Below, one piece after another: positions 25,542-35,289 of a DNA stretch of 64,000 nt (the stretch's first letter is position 1; each line of letters begins with the position of its first letter). The position numbers and the translations under genes were made by a program. The notes beneath the pieces were generated by a model. The model saw only the letters and a program-made list of their open reading frames with translations, made no database searches and had not been told where the DNA came from. Source of the stretch: Herbidospora yilanensis (GTDB taxonomy: Bacteria; Actinomycetota; Actinomycetes; Streptosporangiales; Streptosporangiaceae); assembly GCF_001570565.1 (NCBI RefSeq), contig NZ_BBXE01000032.1, forward strand, positions 62,001 to 126,000, in the 5' to 3' direction.

Positions 25542-26093
25542 ATGAAGCGACTGACCGCCACCGCCCTGACCCTCGCCACGGCCGCGGCCGGGCTCGTCCT
25601 CTCCGCCGCCCCGGCCACCGCCGCCTCGGCGGGCCGGGCGGCCCTCGCGGAGGCGCCTGGCGAACGGCGCAACGTGCTGCTGTGGAACATCCGGGACCGG
25701 CGCTGCGTCAACGGCCCCGGCGTCGACGGCGGCAACGTGCTGGTGCTCAACTGCAACTCGGGCTGGGGCTCCGACCGCTGGGATCTCGTCAAGGTCAGGG
25801 ACGCGGCCGGCAACGAGGTGGCCAGGCAGTACTTCGTGATCAACAGCAAGACCAAGGCGTGCCTGGAGATCGGCGGCTGGTCCAGCGTGGACGGCGCGAC
25901 CGCGATGACGTGGTCGTGTCACAAGGGCACCAACCAGATCTGGCTGATCTGGCCGCGCGACGACGGCTACTACGAGTTCCAGAACCTGGCGGGCAAGAAG
26001 TGCCTGGATGCCCGGCACACCGCGGAATGGACCGACATCACCCAGTGGCGCTGCCACGGCGGCGGCGAGCAGGTGTGGTGGATCAACGCCTAG
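25542..26093 (+). CDS. Secreted ricin-type beta-trefoil lectin domain protein
   Basis: 183-aa exported protein. MKRLTATALTLATAAAGLVLSA is a signal peptide with probable cleavage after ATA or ASA. The mature part is a single beta-trefoil with three units seen from CVNGPG.../SDRWDL, CLEIGG.../NQIWLIW and CLDAR.../EQVWWI, each with a Cys and a Q-x-W-like end. AGGGAG precedes the ATG. It stands alone after the WD40 gene. Sugar binding is likely, and no catalytic domain is attached. Two pectate lyases lie close by on the other strand, which suggests a plant-polysaccharide setting. Confidence 0.87.
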   Translation: MKRLTATALTLATAAAGLVLSAAPATAASAGRAALAEAPGERRNVLLWNIRDRRCVNGPGVDGGNVLVLNCNSGWGSDRWDLVKVRDAAGNEVARQYFVINSKTKACLEIGGWSSVDGATAMTWSCHKGTNQIWLIWPRDDGYYEFQNLAGKKCLDARHTAEWTDITQWRCHGGGEQVWWINA

Positions 26094-26094
26094 A

Positions 26095-26375
26095 TGAACT
26101 TGGTGACGGTCTGCTGATGGGTGGCCTACCGCCGAAAGCTGAGTGAGGGCGGCTGGTGTCGCAGTACTCCAGCCAGGGTTTCAATGCCTGGGTGCGGTGC
26201 TGGTTGCTGGCGTAAGGCCGGCGGTAGGCCCATTCGGTGGCCATGGTGCGGTTGAGGCGTTCGGCTTTGCCGTTGGTCCGGGGGCGATGTGGCCGGGTGA
26301 ACTTCCGCCGGGCGTCCAGTGCGGCGACGACGTGGGAAGGGCGCCCGGCGGAGTGGTCGGACGACCGCTACCGGG
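26095..26375 (-). pseudogene. IS481-type transposase C-terminal remnant
   Basis: Read on the minus strand, about 90 codons are open in one frame. They give the end of an IS481-family transposase: RKFTRPHRPRTNGKAERLNR, then EWAYRRPYASN, RPHSAFGGRPPISR. These are the last part of the catalytic core, including the final Glu region (NGKAER). There is no start, no upstream core with the two Asp residues, and no terminal repeats were found, so this is a dead fragment. It fills the gap between the lectin gene and the pectate lyase gene and may have arrived with either. Confidence 0.75.
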
Positions 26376-26460
26376 CCGGTAGCGTGACGTTCGCGATCCG
26401 CGTCGCGGCGGGCGCCCTCGTTGTGCATCCGCAGGACCAGGGTCTCCCGATCGGGAGCCG

Positions 26461-28068
26461 CTAGCCGGCGTAGGTTTCGAACTCGGCGACCTTCGGCGTG
26501 CCGGTGGAGCCGACGATCCTGAAGGTGATCTTGCTGAGCGAGGTCGGGGCGAAGGTGACGACGCCCGCTCCGCTGCCGGTCTTCAGGACCGCGCCGGTGG
26601 TGCCGTCGAGGGTCTGCCAGGATCCGATGACGCCCGTGGAGCCCGCCGCCTCCCGGATGACGATCCTGGAGACCTGCCGGGCCGAGCTCCACTTGATCGA
26701 GATGTCACCGGTCGAACCGGCGGGCGACCAGTAGGTGCTCATGTCGCCGTCCCGCACGTTGCCGTAGCTCGTCCCGCCGCCCTTGCTGGAGCCGTCGGAA
26801 CCCGCTCCGATGCTGAGGTTGTTCCCGCCGGGCGTGGGGCTGGCCGTCGGGGTGGGACTGGCCGTCGGCGTGGGGCCGGTGGGTGTCGGCGTGGGTGTCG
26901 GCGTGGGTGTCGGCGTGGGTGTCGGCGTGGGTGTCGGCGTGGGTGTCGGCGTGGGTGTCTGGGGTGCGCAGTTGCCGTTGGACACCTGCAGGCCCTTCTG
27001 GGCGCCCGCCGTCTGGCGGACGATGGCCGGGACGCAGCCCGCCCCGTCGAGGCTGTAGGAGTAGGGGATGCTGACGGTGGTGTTCGACTGCGGGTTGGGA
27101 CCGGCGGGCTGGTTCTCGCTGCCGGGGGCTGACCAGGTCACGTTGTCGAAGACGTTGCCGCCGACCTGCCAGTAGCCGGCCTCGCTGGTGTAGAAGGTGC
27201 CCAGCACGTCCTTGGAGTCCTTGAAGTGGTTGTTCTCCACCTTGGCGCGGGCTCCGGCCCGGGAGTTGATGCCGGACTCGTGCAGGTTCACATAGGAGTT
27301 GTTGTAGATGTGAGCTATGCCGCCACGCAGCAGGGGCGTGCGGGAGTCGATGTTCTCGTACAGGTTGTGGTGGAAGGTGATGAAGCCGTTGGAGCGGTCG
27401 CTCTCGCTCGACCCGATGAGCCCGCCCCGGCCGGAGTTCCGCAGGATGCTGTAGGACAGGGTCACGTACTGGGTGTCGTCCTTCATGTCGAAGAGGCCGT
27501 CGAACCCCTCCGGCTCCCCGCCCGAGGCCTCCAGGGTGACGTGGTCGACCCAGACGTTGCGGACACTGCTCTCCATGGAGATGGCGTCGCCGCCGTTGGA
27601 CGTGGGCGATCCCGACTTCTTGACGTTCCGGACCGTCACGTTCCGGATGACGATGTTGCGGGCCTCGCGGATGTGGATGCCCAGTTGGTCGAAGACGGCG
27701 CCGTTGCCGACCCCGATGATCGTGACGTTGCTGATCTGCTTGAGTTCGATCACGCCGGCCGCGGTGTTGCAGCTCGCGCCCGACACCTTGCCGGTGTTGC
27801 CGTGGTTGATGGTGCCCTCGACCTCGATGGTGATCGGGGTGCTGCTGCTGGCCCGGCCGCACAGAGCGGCGTGGATCGCGGTCCCGGTGGTGGCCCGCAC
27901 CGTCTGCCCGCCCGCGCCGCCGGTGGTCCCGCCGTTGACGCTCGCGTATCCGGTGGCGGTGCCGGCCGCCGCCGACGCCTGCATCATGGGAACGGCCACG
28001 CCGACCGCGGCCGCGGTGACCGCCGTGACCAGTACCGCCTGAAATCGTAAGACGGCTGTTCGTCTCAT
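26461..28068 (-). CDS. Secreted pectate lyase (PL1) with Pro-Thr linker and carbohydrate-binding-like C-terminal domain
   Basis: 535-aa exported enzyme that cleaves polygalacturonate by beta-elimination. A signal peptide ends near MQASAAAG. The right-handed beta-helix domain (about 35-365) has the PL1 marks IIGVGNGAVFDQLGIHIREARNIVIRN, WVDHVTLEASGGEPEGFDGLFDMKDD (Ca2+ region) and ITFHHNLYENIDSRTP. A linker of PT repeats follows (about 372-415), then about 115 residues resembling an F5/8-type carbohydrate-binding domain (DMSTYWSPAGSTGDISIKW). It lies 36 bp downstream of the PL3 gene in the same direction, so both are probably one operon. Confidence 0.92.
   Translation of the reverse strand: MRRTAVLRFQAVLVTAVTAAAVGVAVPMMQASAAAGTATGYASVNGGTTGGAGGQTVRATTGTAIHAALCGRASSSTPITIEVEGTINHGNTGKVSGASCNTAAGVIELKQISNVTIIGVGNGAVFDQLGIHIREARNIVIRNVTVRNVKKSGSPTSNGGDAISMESSVRNVWVDHVTLEASGGEPEGFDGLFDMKDDTQYVTLSYSILRNSGRGGLIGSSESDRSNGFITFHHNLYENIDSRTPLLRGGIAHIYNNSYVNLHESGINSRAGARAKVENNHFKDSKDVLGTFYTSEAGYWQVGGNVFDNVTWSAPGSENQPAGPNPQSNTTVSIPYSYSLDGAGCVPAIVRQTAGAQKGLQVSNGNCAPQTPTPTPTPTPTPTPTPTPTPTPTPTPTGPTPTASPTPTASPTPGGNNLSIGAGSDGSSKGGGTSYGNVRDGDMSTYWSPAGSTGDISIKWSSARQVSRIVIREAAGSTGVIGSWQTLDGTTGAVLKTGSGAGVVTFAPTSLSKITFRIVGSTGTPKVAEFETYAG
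26877..26960. repeat. 12-bp tandem repeat encoding the Pro-Thr linker
   Basis: About seven near-perfect copies of GGGTGTCGGCGT, read on the minus strand as Thr-Pro-Thr-Pro per unit inside the pectate lyase gene. Copies are identical at the DNA level, so the linker length may vary by slippage without frame change. Confidence 0.9.
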
Positions 28069-28104
28069 GCTCGTCTCTCTTTCGTCAGCGCCTGTCCGGC
28101 GGCT

Positions 28105-29397
28105 CTAGCGGCGGGTGATGTCGGATTCGGAGTACAGGCAGTACGTGCCGTCGGGCCCTTCGCCGATCTTGCTGGGCTCGCTGCCCTTGGGCACGCCCTT
28201 GTAGCGCTCGCAGATGGTGGTGCTGCCGTAGACGGTGATCCGCCTGAAGCGCGCGGTGTCGCCCCAGTTGGAGTTGATGCCGGCCAGGACCTTGGTGGAG
28301 CGGGCGGTGACGCCGTCCATCACCACGTGGCGCTGGTAGGAGGTGGAGCAGTTGCCGCACGCCCGGTACAGCTTGCCGGAGCCGTGCACCTGGAAGTTCT
28401 TGATGGTGACCGTGCCGGCGCCGTTGTGCTGGAAGACCTTGTCGGCACCGGACTTGGCGCCGCCGCCGTCCACCAGATAGGTGGCGGAGGAACTGGAGGA
28501 CCGGAACGTGGCGGCGTCCTCGCCGACGTCGTTCCACCACACGTTGCGGATGGTGCAGGATCCCTCGCAGTGGATGCCGTCACCGGCCGGGGCGTCGAGG
28601 ATGACGTTCTGGATGGTGCCGCCGTTGGCCACCACGAACATCGGGTCCTGGCTCTCGCCCTGGCCTCCGTCGCCGATGCCGTAGTAACGCTTCATGCCGC
28701 CGTCGAAGAACGTGCCGACGTTGCGGGTCGTGGTCTGGTGCACGCTGCCGGTGTCGGAGGGCCAGGGGCCGCTGCCGTCCCCGCCGCCGCTGGTCGGAGT
28801 CGGAGTCGGGGTGGGCGTCACGGTAGGAGTGACGGTGGGAGTCGGGTTGGGGCTGGGGTTGCCGCCGCCGGCGGGCCGCAGCGTCCACTGCTTGGTCGCC
28901 ACCGAGTCGCAGGAGTTCTGCTGCAACAGGGCGCCGCTGGAGGTGGAGTTGTCCTTGACGTTGATGCACTTGCCGCCGTTGGCGTTGACCACCCGGTAGT
29001 CGGATCCCGACGCGGTGAGCTGCCAGGTCTGCGAAGCGGCCCCCGTGCATGACTCCTGCTGGACCGCCTTGCCGGCGCTGGTGGAGGCATCGCGAACACC
29101 GACGCACTTGCCGCTGTGGCCGGCCTTGATCTGGTAGCCGCTGCCCGTGGCGGTGAGGGTGAAGACCTGTCCTGCCGCGGTGGCGCAGGCGTTCTGGGTC
29201 AACTGGACACCGTCGCCGGTGCTTTGCCCGGGTACCGCGGCGCACAGTCCGCTGCCGGCGTTGACCAGCGTGTAGTCGCCGTTGGACGGCGCCGCCGAGG
29301 CGGGCGTGTCGAGCACGACCGCCAGCCCGAAGGCGGTGGTGAGGCCCGCGGTCAGGACGACCGCGATTCTCCTGCCGAGATGATCCTTGTGGTGCAC
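28105..29397 (-). CDS. Secreted ricin-lectin / pectate lyase (PL3) fusion
   Basis: 430-aa exported enzyme. The start is GTG 29397 with AAGGGAG 6 bases upstream, followed by a signal peptide ending near TPASAAPS. Residues about 37-160 are a ricin-type beta-trefoil with three QxW units (AGQVFTL, ASQTWQL, TKQWTL). A short Pro-Thr linker follows, then the PL3 catalytic domain with the family hallmark DGIHCEGSCTIRNVWWNDVGEDAATFR. Family members usually have Cys where this one has Gly (DVGEDAAT versus DVCEDAAT), so one disulphide may be lost. The PL1 gene follows closely. Together they form a pectin-degrading pair. Confidence 0.92.
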   Translation of the reverse strand: MHHKDHLGRRIAVVLTAGLTTAFGLAVVLDTPASAAPSNGDYTLVNAGSGLCAAVPGQSTGDGVQLTQNACATAAGQVFTLTATGSGYQIKAGHSGKCVGVRDASTSAGKAVQQESCTGAASQTWQLTASGSDYRVVNANGGKCINVKDNSTSSGALLQQNSCDSVATKQWTLRPAGGGNPSPNPTPTVTPTVTPTPTPTPTSGGGDGSGPWPSDTGSVHQTTTRNVGTFFDGGMKRYYGIGDGGQGESQDPMFVVANGGTIQNVILDAPAGDGIHCEGSCTIRNVWWNDVGEDAATFRSSSSSATYLVDGGGAKSGADKVFQHNGAGTVTIKNFQVHGSGKLYRACGNCSTSYQRHVVMDGVTARSTKVLAGINSNWGDTARFRRITVYGSTTICERYKGVPKGSEPSKIGEGPDGTYCLYSESDITRR

Positions 29398-29713
29398 GAC
29401 GAGCTCCCTTTTTCTCGATCGCGGGGGCGAATGTGAGGGATTGCGGACATGGCGAACAGAGGTAGCGGCCTCGGTGCGGTCGGAGGTGGCTACCTGAGGG
29501 GTGAATTGGAGAAGCCCGGCCCCGGTCCGGCGATCTGGGTGGCGTGCGGGGTCGGCCGGAGCTCCTTGAGGTGAGGTGAATGCCGGCGGCAGCGCACGGC
29601 AAGGCACAGGCGGCCACGGGTGGGGCCGGCCGCTTGTCCCTGAATCGGGATGTACCTCCTTGAGGCGAGTCCCCGGCGGGTCGGGGCGTCTTCGACGCAG
29701 CGGTCAGGAGTGT

Positions 29714-29746
29714 GTTGTTTGGGCTGTTCAGCCAAACAACCGGTTG
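29714..29746. promoter_or_regulatory. Hairpin plus CAACCGGTTG box upstream of the pectate lyases
   Basis: GTTGTTTGGGCTG is complementary, with one bulged G, to CAGCCAAACAAC across a 2-base gap (29714-29740). It runs directly into the perfect 10-bp palindrome CAACCGGTTG (29737-29746), which has the central CG of LacI-family operators. It lies about 340 bp before the PL3 start. No T-run follows, so it is not an obvious terminator. Confidence 0.35.
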
Positions 29747-29835
29747 CAGACACAGTCGCGTTACATGGAGGAAACGTCAATACGTCCAGGTAAAACTGCA
29801 ACTGCCGCAGGAGGTTTCGCCTGGTCGCGTCGCGA

Positions 29836-29861
29836 TTTCTGCAACAACCGCTTGCAAGAAA
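29836..29861. promoter_or_regulatory. Second LacI-like box within an inverted repeat
   Basis: CAACCGCTTG (29845-29854) differs by one base from the box at 29737 and sits inside a wider inverted repeat, TTTCTGCAA and TTGCAAGAAA. It is about 108 bp further upstream of the pectate lyase operon. No LacI gene is visible in the window. Confidence 0.3.
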
Positions 29862-29875
29862 CCCGAAGACGATCA

Positions 29876-30648
29876 CTCCTGGTCGTCGATCTGCCCGAGG
29901 TGGTCGGCCAGGTAGGCGTGCAGGTCCTTCTGCCGTCCAGCAGCAGGAATAGCCGCCCCAGTTCCGCTGTTGTCGCTGGCTTCCCGGCTGGCAGCCCGCC
30001 GCATGGTCCCGGGGACGCGGGCCGTCTTCTCAGGCTGGTGAGCTGCTAGTGGGGGCGGTTGTTTTGCGGCAAATGCCCGGCGCCTTTACAAAGTATATTT
30101 CCTATTGGTTCGAGAGCCGCGACGCTGCTGGTGCCGTCTCGGCCCTCGGGTCTTCTGGCCGGTCATCAGCTGGTCGCGCAGGATCGTCCGCACTTCGCAG
30201 TTGCCAGCGCGATCAGCTCGTCGTCGGTCAGGTCGCGGAACAGTTCGGCGTACTCGTAGGCCGGGCGGCTGCGCCACCGTCAGGTTCGGCAGCAGGGTCC
30301 GCACCCCGTCGTACTGGCCCCTCGGGTAGGGGGTAAAGTACGGGAACTCGTCGGCGATCATCTTGTAGTACGGGCCGGTCACTCGGCGACGCCCTTGCCG
30401 CCACTCCCCCACTGGTCGACTCCGAGCCGCACCTTCTTGGCGAGGAAGTCGCCGAACCGCTTCAGGGCGTCCAGGACGAGTTCGGCCCGCCTGTCATCGC
30501 CGCCGACCAGCCCACGAACGCGACGGAGACGACCCCGGCCCAGGTAAGGGCGCGCGTTCCCGGTCAAGTGATCTATCCCGGCGAAGTTGCCATTACAGGC
30601 ACACAATCAGTCGTGATCATCCGTGGTTGGGGCTGGTGACACGTTCGT
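29876..30648. other. Intergenic region with unidentified minus-strand gene fragments
   Basis: No intact gene is evident. On the minus strand two short open pieces overlap as GTGA at about 30380-30383: one ending ...RFGDFLAKKVRLGVDQWGSGGKGVAE and one beginning VTGPYYKMIADEFPYFTPYPRGQYDG. The second then loses frame (YEYAELFRDLTDDELIALA reads in another frame). This looks like decayed mobile-element or phage-type small genes. I do not recognise the families. The region ends at the target duplication of the large transposon. Confidence 0.4.
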
Positions 30649-30653
30649 TGATG
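30649..30653. repeat. Target-site duplication TGATG, left
   Basis: Five bases before the left terminal repeat, matching TGATG at 42510-42514 after the right end. Confidence 0.9.
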
Positions 30654-30711
30654 GGGGTCCCGGTAGCAATGAAGAAATTTCCAACGAAGTAGCGCCTGAC
30701 CTGCGGTAACG
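30654..30711 (+). repeat. Left terminal inverted repeat of the large transposon
   Basis: 58 bp beginning GGGGTCCCGG, matching the reverse complement of 42452-42509 at 57 of 58 bases. Confidence 0.93.
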
Positions 30712-33214
30712 GCGGAGTTGACCTTCTGTGGCGTGCCGATGATCACTGCCGCTACGGTCGTTCCGGTTTTGTCCGGTACGGCACGTGGAGTGGTGCATTG
30801 TCAGAGAAGATGTTCTCCGAGGAGCAGCTGGGCCAGCTGTGCTCGTTCCCGGAGATCAGCGCGGATGAGTTGATCCGGTATTTCACGCCGACGGCGGCTG
30901 ACGTGGCGTTCGTGAGTCCAAGCGGGCGGGGCCCTGTCGACCGGCTGGGCATGCTGGTCCAGCTCTGTACGCTGCCCTGGCTGGGGTTCGTGCCCGACGA
31001 TGTGGCCTCGGCACCGTCGGCGGCCGTGGCCCGGGTCGCGGAGCGGCTGGGCGTGGCGCCGGCGGCTGTACGGTAAGCGCGAGCAGACCCGCTCGGACCA
31101 CCTGGGCCAGGTGGCCAGGTATCTGGAGTGGCAGAGCGCCCCGGCGGGCAGCCAGGCGATGAAGGAGCTGGAGCAGTTCCTGCTGGACCGGGCGATGGAG
31201 CACGACTCGCCGACGCTGCTGTTCAACCTGGCGCGCGAGTATCTGATGGCGGCCAAGGTGATCCGGCCCGGCGCGCTCATCTTGGCCAAGATGGTCGGCA
31301 CGGCCCGCAAGGGCGCCGCCGATCTGACCTCGCAACTGGTGGGGCACCTGCTGACGAAGGAGCTCCGCGCCGATCTGGAACGGATGCTGGTGGTGGACGC
31401 GGGGCTGGGGATGACGCGGCTGGAGTGGCTGGTCAGCCCGGCCCGGGACGCGTCGGCGACCTCGGTGAAGACGGCGATCGACAAGCTGGCCTGGCTGCGC
31501 GCGATCGACGCGCACCAGATGGATGTGTCGGTGCTGCCGAACGAGCGGCGCCGGTTCCTGGCGCAGGTCGCGCGCCGTTCGACCAACCAGGGGCTGGAGC
31601 GGCGCAAGGAGCGCAAGTTCCCGATCCTGCTGGCGTTTGTCGCCCAGGCCGCGGTCGACCAGCTGGATGAGGTGGTGGCCCTGTTCGACCAGGCCGTCAG
31701 CGCGCGGGAGTCGCGGGCCAAATCCAAGACGGATGAGGCGCTGGTCGAGCGGGCCAAGAAGGGCGAGGCCCGGCAGCTGGTGATGGAGCTGATCCTGCCG
31801 GTGCTGGCGACCCGTCGATCCCCGATGATGAGGTGGGCGGGATGCTGCGCGAGCGGATCGGCATGCAGCGGCTGCGGGAGATCACCTCTGATGTGTGGAA
31901 TCCGCTGCCCCGCGATCACGGCCGGTTGTCGGAGCTGGACTCCTCCTACACCTATCTGCGCCAGTTCACCCCGAACGTGCTGGCCGCGATCGACTTCCAG
32001 GGCGGACCGGGCACCGACGAGCTGATGGAGGCCGTGGCCATCTTGAAGGAGATGAACCGGCTCGGCGGCCGGAAGGTGCCCGCGGGCGCGCCGACCGGGT
32101 TCGTGCCCGCCAAGTACGCCGACTACCTGGCCAAGGCCCGCAAGTCCGGTGAGGACACCGCCTACCGCCACTTCTGGGAACTGTGCGTGATCTTGTGCCT
32201 GCGGGACGGGCTGCGCTCTGGGGACGTCTTCGTGCCGGGCTCGCGCCGCTACGCCGACCCGGCCACCTACCTGTACACGCCCGAGCAGTGGGCGCCGCGG
32301 CGCGGCGAGTACTGCCGCCTGGTGGGCAAGCCGCCGAACGCGGCGGACGCGCTGGAACAGGGCAAGGAGGAACTGCACGCCGCCCTGGAAGAGCTGGAGA
32401 CGACGCTGGCCGGTGCCGCTCCGGGCGACACCGGCATGGTCCGGCTGGATGAGGACGAGCATCTGGTGGTGCCGCCGCTGTCGGCCGAGGACGTGCCGGC
32501 CGAGGCCAAGGCGCTGAAGGACGAGCTGGCCGCGATGCTGCCGTTCGCGCCGATCGCCTCGCTGCTGATCGAGCTGGACGCGCGCACGCATTTCCTGGAC
32601 TGCTTCACCCACGCCGGCGGGCGCAAGCTGAGCACGTCGGCGGAGACCAAGCGCAACATCCTGGCCGTGCTCATCGCGATGTCCACCAACCTGGGCCTGG
32701 CCCGGATGTCGGAGGCCTGCGGGGTGTCCTACGACGTGCTGGCCTGGACGATGGAGTGGTACGTACGGGAGGAGACGCTGCGCGAGGCCAACACGGCCAT
32801 CGTCGACCACCATTACGGCCTGGAGCTGGCCAAGGTGTTCGGTGGCGGCACCATGTCCAGCTCGGACGGCCAGCGTTTCCCGGTCCGTGGCAAGACGCTG
32901 ACCGGCCGGACCATGGTCATTCACGGCGGTCAGGTGCTGTCCACCTACACTCACGTCTCCGACCAGTGGTCCACGTACGGCACGAAGATCATCGTGCCGA
33001 CGGCGCGGGAGGCGCACTACGTGCTGGACGACTTCCTCGGCAACGCCACCGACCTTCCGATCACCGAGCACGCAACGGATACGCACGGCGCCACGTTGAT
33101 CAACTTTGCGCTGTTCGACCTGGTCGGCAAGGCCCTAACGCCGCGGATGCGGGACTTGACCCGGGTCACCCTGGTGCGCGACGACACCCCGACCGAGATC
33201 GCCAAGCGCTACCC

Positions 33215-33257
33215 GGGGTGTCGGTAAGACTCGTGCAACCAGGTACACGCGATTGAG
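33215..33257 (+). repeat. Left end repeat of the nested element
   Basis: 43 bp identical to the reverse complement of 33973-34015, starting GGGGTGTCGGTAAGACTCGT. Confidence 0.9.
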
Positions 33258-33945
33258 CCCCGCCGCCTCCGCGACGTCGAACAGCGCCCCGTCATCCTCG
33301 GCCTGCGATTCGGCTTCTCCGCCCGGGTCGGCGCTCTTGGCGATCAGGGCCAGCAGCAGCGGGATCGCCTCGGAGCCGGCTGGAGATGTGGGCGGTCTGC
33401 GACCGCTCGGCCTGCCGCAGCGCCGTCCCGATGATCCGCCGGATCCGGTCGCGGTCCGCCTGCCGCTCCTTGTCGCACACCTTGACGGCCAGCCAGTGCG
33501 CGGCCTTGTCGGCATCCGCGAGTGAGCACTCCCGGAACCCGAAGTACTTTCCGATGTCCCCGCGGTGCGCCTTGATCGTCCGGCCGTCCCACTCATACAG
33601 CCCCAGCTCTGAGGGGGAACATCCACCAACCGCGCCACGTAGGCGACCGCCTGATCGGGGATCTCCGCACGGCCCGCCGGGAACCGGCCATGCACCGCGT
33701 AGAAGCGCAGCAGCAGAGCGAACCCCAGCTTGTCGCGCCCCGCCGACCTGACAGCAGCTCAAACTCCTCCCCGACCAGCGTCCAGTTCCCCACGAGCTCG
33801 TGCTCGTCCAGCACACGCACCACGCGGCATCCGGCTCTCTCACGAAGCGGGCAGCCCAGCCGCCGCAAATCCCACGAATCCGGATCAATACTGACCCCGT
33901 GCGATCACCGATGCCCGACGATCGGGAAAGATCCCTCACCGCCAC
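33258..33945 (-). pseudogene. Decayed Tn3 transposase N-terminal (DUF4158) fragment
   Basis: Minus-strand pieces in three frames line up with the N-terminal domain of Tn3-type transposases: DEHELVGNWTLVGEEFELLSGRRG, then HGRFPAGRAEIPDQAVAYVARLVDVP, then SELGLYEWDGRTIKAHRGDIGKYFGFRECS and KAAHWLAVKVCDKERQADR. Two frameshifts separate them and no catalytic domain follows. It is bounded by the perfect 43-bp inverted repeats at 33215 and 34015, so this is the shrunken relic of a Tn3 element reduced to about 0.8 kb. Confidence 0.75.
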
Positions 33946-33972
33946 CTGAGCACCGTCGCGGAGCCGGGCGAA

Positions 33973-34015
33973 CTCAATCGCGTGTACCTGGTTGCACGAG
34001 TCTTACCGACACCCC
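33973..34015 (-). repeat. Internal end repeat of the nested element
   Basis: Perfect inverted copy of 33215-33257. The 5 bases outside it (TCCTC) do not match TACCC, so the moved unit was the larger 33215-35324 segment and not this inner 0.8 kb. Confidence 0.88.
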
Positions 34016-34234
34016 TCCTCACCCAGGGGACGGTGCGGAGCTACCCGTCGTCGGCGATCGGGAAGACGGGCGCCCGCAACCGGGCCGAGGCGGTCAGCGT
34101 GGCGAGGTCGCGCGGCTGGCTCTGAGACCTGCGCATATACCTCGCGTATAGCGGGTTGCCGGAGCTTGGAACCGGTTCCCGCCCGGCGTTCCCACCGCTC
34201 AGGGCGGAGCCGTCCCTCTCCTAAGGAGCAAGCG

Positions 34235-35161
34235 ATGAAAACAGGAAGCAAGGTCCTCGCCACGCTCGCGGTGACGCTGTCGGTCACCGTGGCGACGTGG
34301 GCGCCGTCCCTGCTCACGGCGGGTGCCAGTGCCGACGCGCGGGACGCGTCCGCCGTGACGGCCGACGCCGTCGCGGTGGCCGTGGGTGCCGAGTCGGAGC
34401 AGACCAGCCTGACGGCGTCGGGGTCGGTCTCGACCTCGCTCGGCGACCTCAAGGTCCCGGCCGACGCGAGCCAGGCCATCACCCTCGGCCCGCTCGCGGT
34501 GAACCTCCCGGCCACCGGCGCGACCGAACTGGTGGGCGGCGACGCCGTCGTCACTGGTGAGGACACCTCGTTCGTCGTGGACGCCCTGCCCGACGGGCTG
34601 CGCATCGCGTCGGTGCTGAACTCGGCCGACGCCGACCACTCGATCACCTACGAACTCGGCCTGCCTGCGGGGGTCACGCCGAAGCTCAAGTCCGACGGCA
34701 GCGTCGACCTCGGCGTCGCCTCGTTCGCCACCCCGTGGGCCGTCGACGCCAACGGCAAGGAGGTCGCCACGGAGTACGTCGTGACCGGCAGCACCGTCAC
34801 CCAGGTCGTCACGCCGGACGCGGACGCGGTCTACCCGATCGTCGCCGACCCGAGGGTGTCCGGCTGTCTCATCGGCGGGTGGTACCCGGCGATGTGCATC
34901 ACGTACAACCGGCAGGAGACGATCAACGCGTACAACTCCATCGCCTGGGGCATCGGCGCGGCGGCCGGCGCCGCCGAGCTGTGCAGCGGGATTCCGAGCG
35001 CGCCCGTCAAGATCGCCTGCAAGGCAGGTGTCGCGTTGATCTTCTACACCGTCATCGACAGCGCCAGGAACGCCTACAACTCGGGGCGGTGCCTGCAGAT
35101 CCGGTTCACCTACCCGGCGATCCCGGCGATCCTCGGTTACAGCAACGTCGTGAACTGCTAG
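34235..35161 (+). CDS. Exported protein of unknown function carried by the nested element
   Basis: 308-aa protein with AAGGAG 7 bases before its ATG. MKTGSKVLATLAVTLSVTVATWAPSLLTAGASA is a signal peptide. The middle is rich in beta-type Val/Thr/Ser stretches (SVSTSLGDLKVPADAS, TELVGGDAVVTGEDTSFVVDALPDGLR). The last 100 residues hold VADPRVSGCLIGGWYPAMCITYNRQET, then an Ala/Gly helix with cysteines (GAAAGAAELCSGIPSAPVKIACKAGVAL) and a final ...NSGRCLQIRF...NVVNC. Six cysteines in the C-terminal third suggest disulphides outside the cell. I recognise no named domain. Being the sole intact gene of a transposable unit, it is true cargo. An antimicrobial or surface role is possible but unproven. 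Confidence 0.8.
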   Translation: MKTGSKVLATLAVTLSVTVATWAPSLLTAGASADARDASAVTADAVAVAVGAESEQTSLTASGSVSTSLGDLKVPADASQAITLGPLAVNLPATGATELVGGDAVVTGEDTSFVVDALPDGLRIASVLNSADADHSITYELGLPAGVTPKLKSDGSVDLGVASFATPWAVDANGKEVATEYVVTGSTVTQVVTPDADAVYPIVADPRVSGCLIGGWYPAMCITYNRQETINAYNSIAWGIGAAAGAAELCSGIPSAPVKIACKAGVALIFYTVIDSARNAYNSGRCLQIRFTYPAIPAILGYSNVVNC

Positions 35162-35175
35162 CAAACGGCTTCAGG

Positions 35176-35202
35176 AGCCCCGGGCCCGGTCGGTCCGGGG
35201 CT
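35176..35202 (+). terminator. Hairpin after the exported-protein gene
   Basis: AGCCCCGG pairs with CCGGGGCT around an 11-base loop, 14 bp after the stop. There is no clear T-run, so it is a weak terminator call. Confidence 0.5.
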
Positions 35203-35289
35203 TCGCCGCGCGGTGACGTTCGCCCAGCTCAGCCGGGCTGAGCTCGGCGCCCTTTGCTGGCGAGGCTCTGAACAGGCATAACGCCAACG

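Noticed and set aside
26877-26960. Regular 12-bp repeats that could suggest a small array
   Set aside because: Repeats are contiguous without spacers and encode the Pro-Thr linker of the pectate lyase, so this is not a CRISPR array.
33215-34015. The 0.8-kb segment with perfect inverted repeats as an independent recent insertion
   Set aside because: Its two outer 5-bp flanks (TACCC and TCCTC) differ, while TACCC matches beyond 35324, so the moved unit is the larger one.
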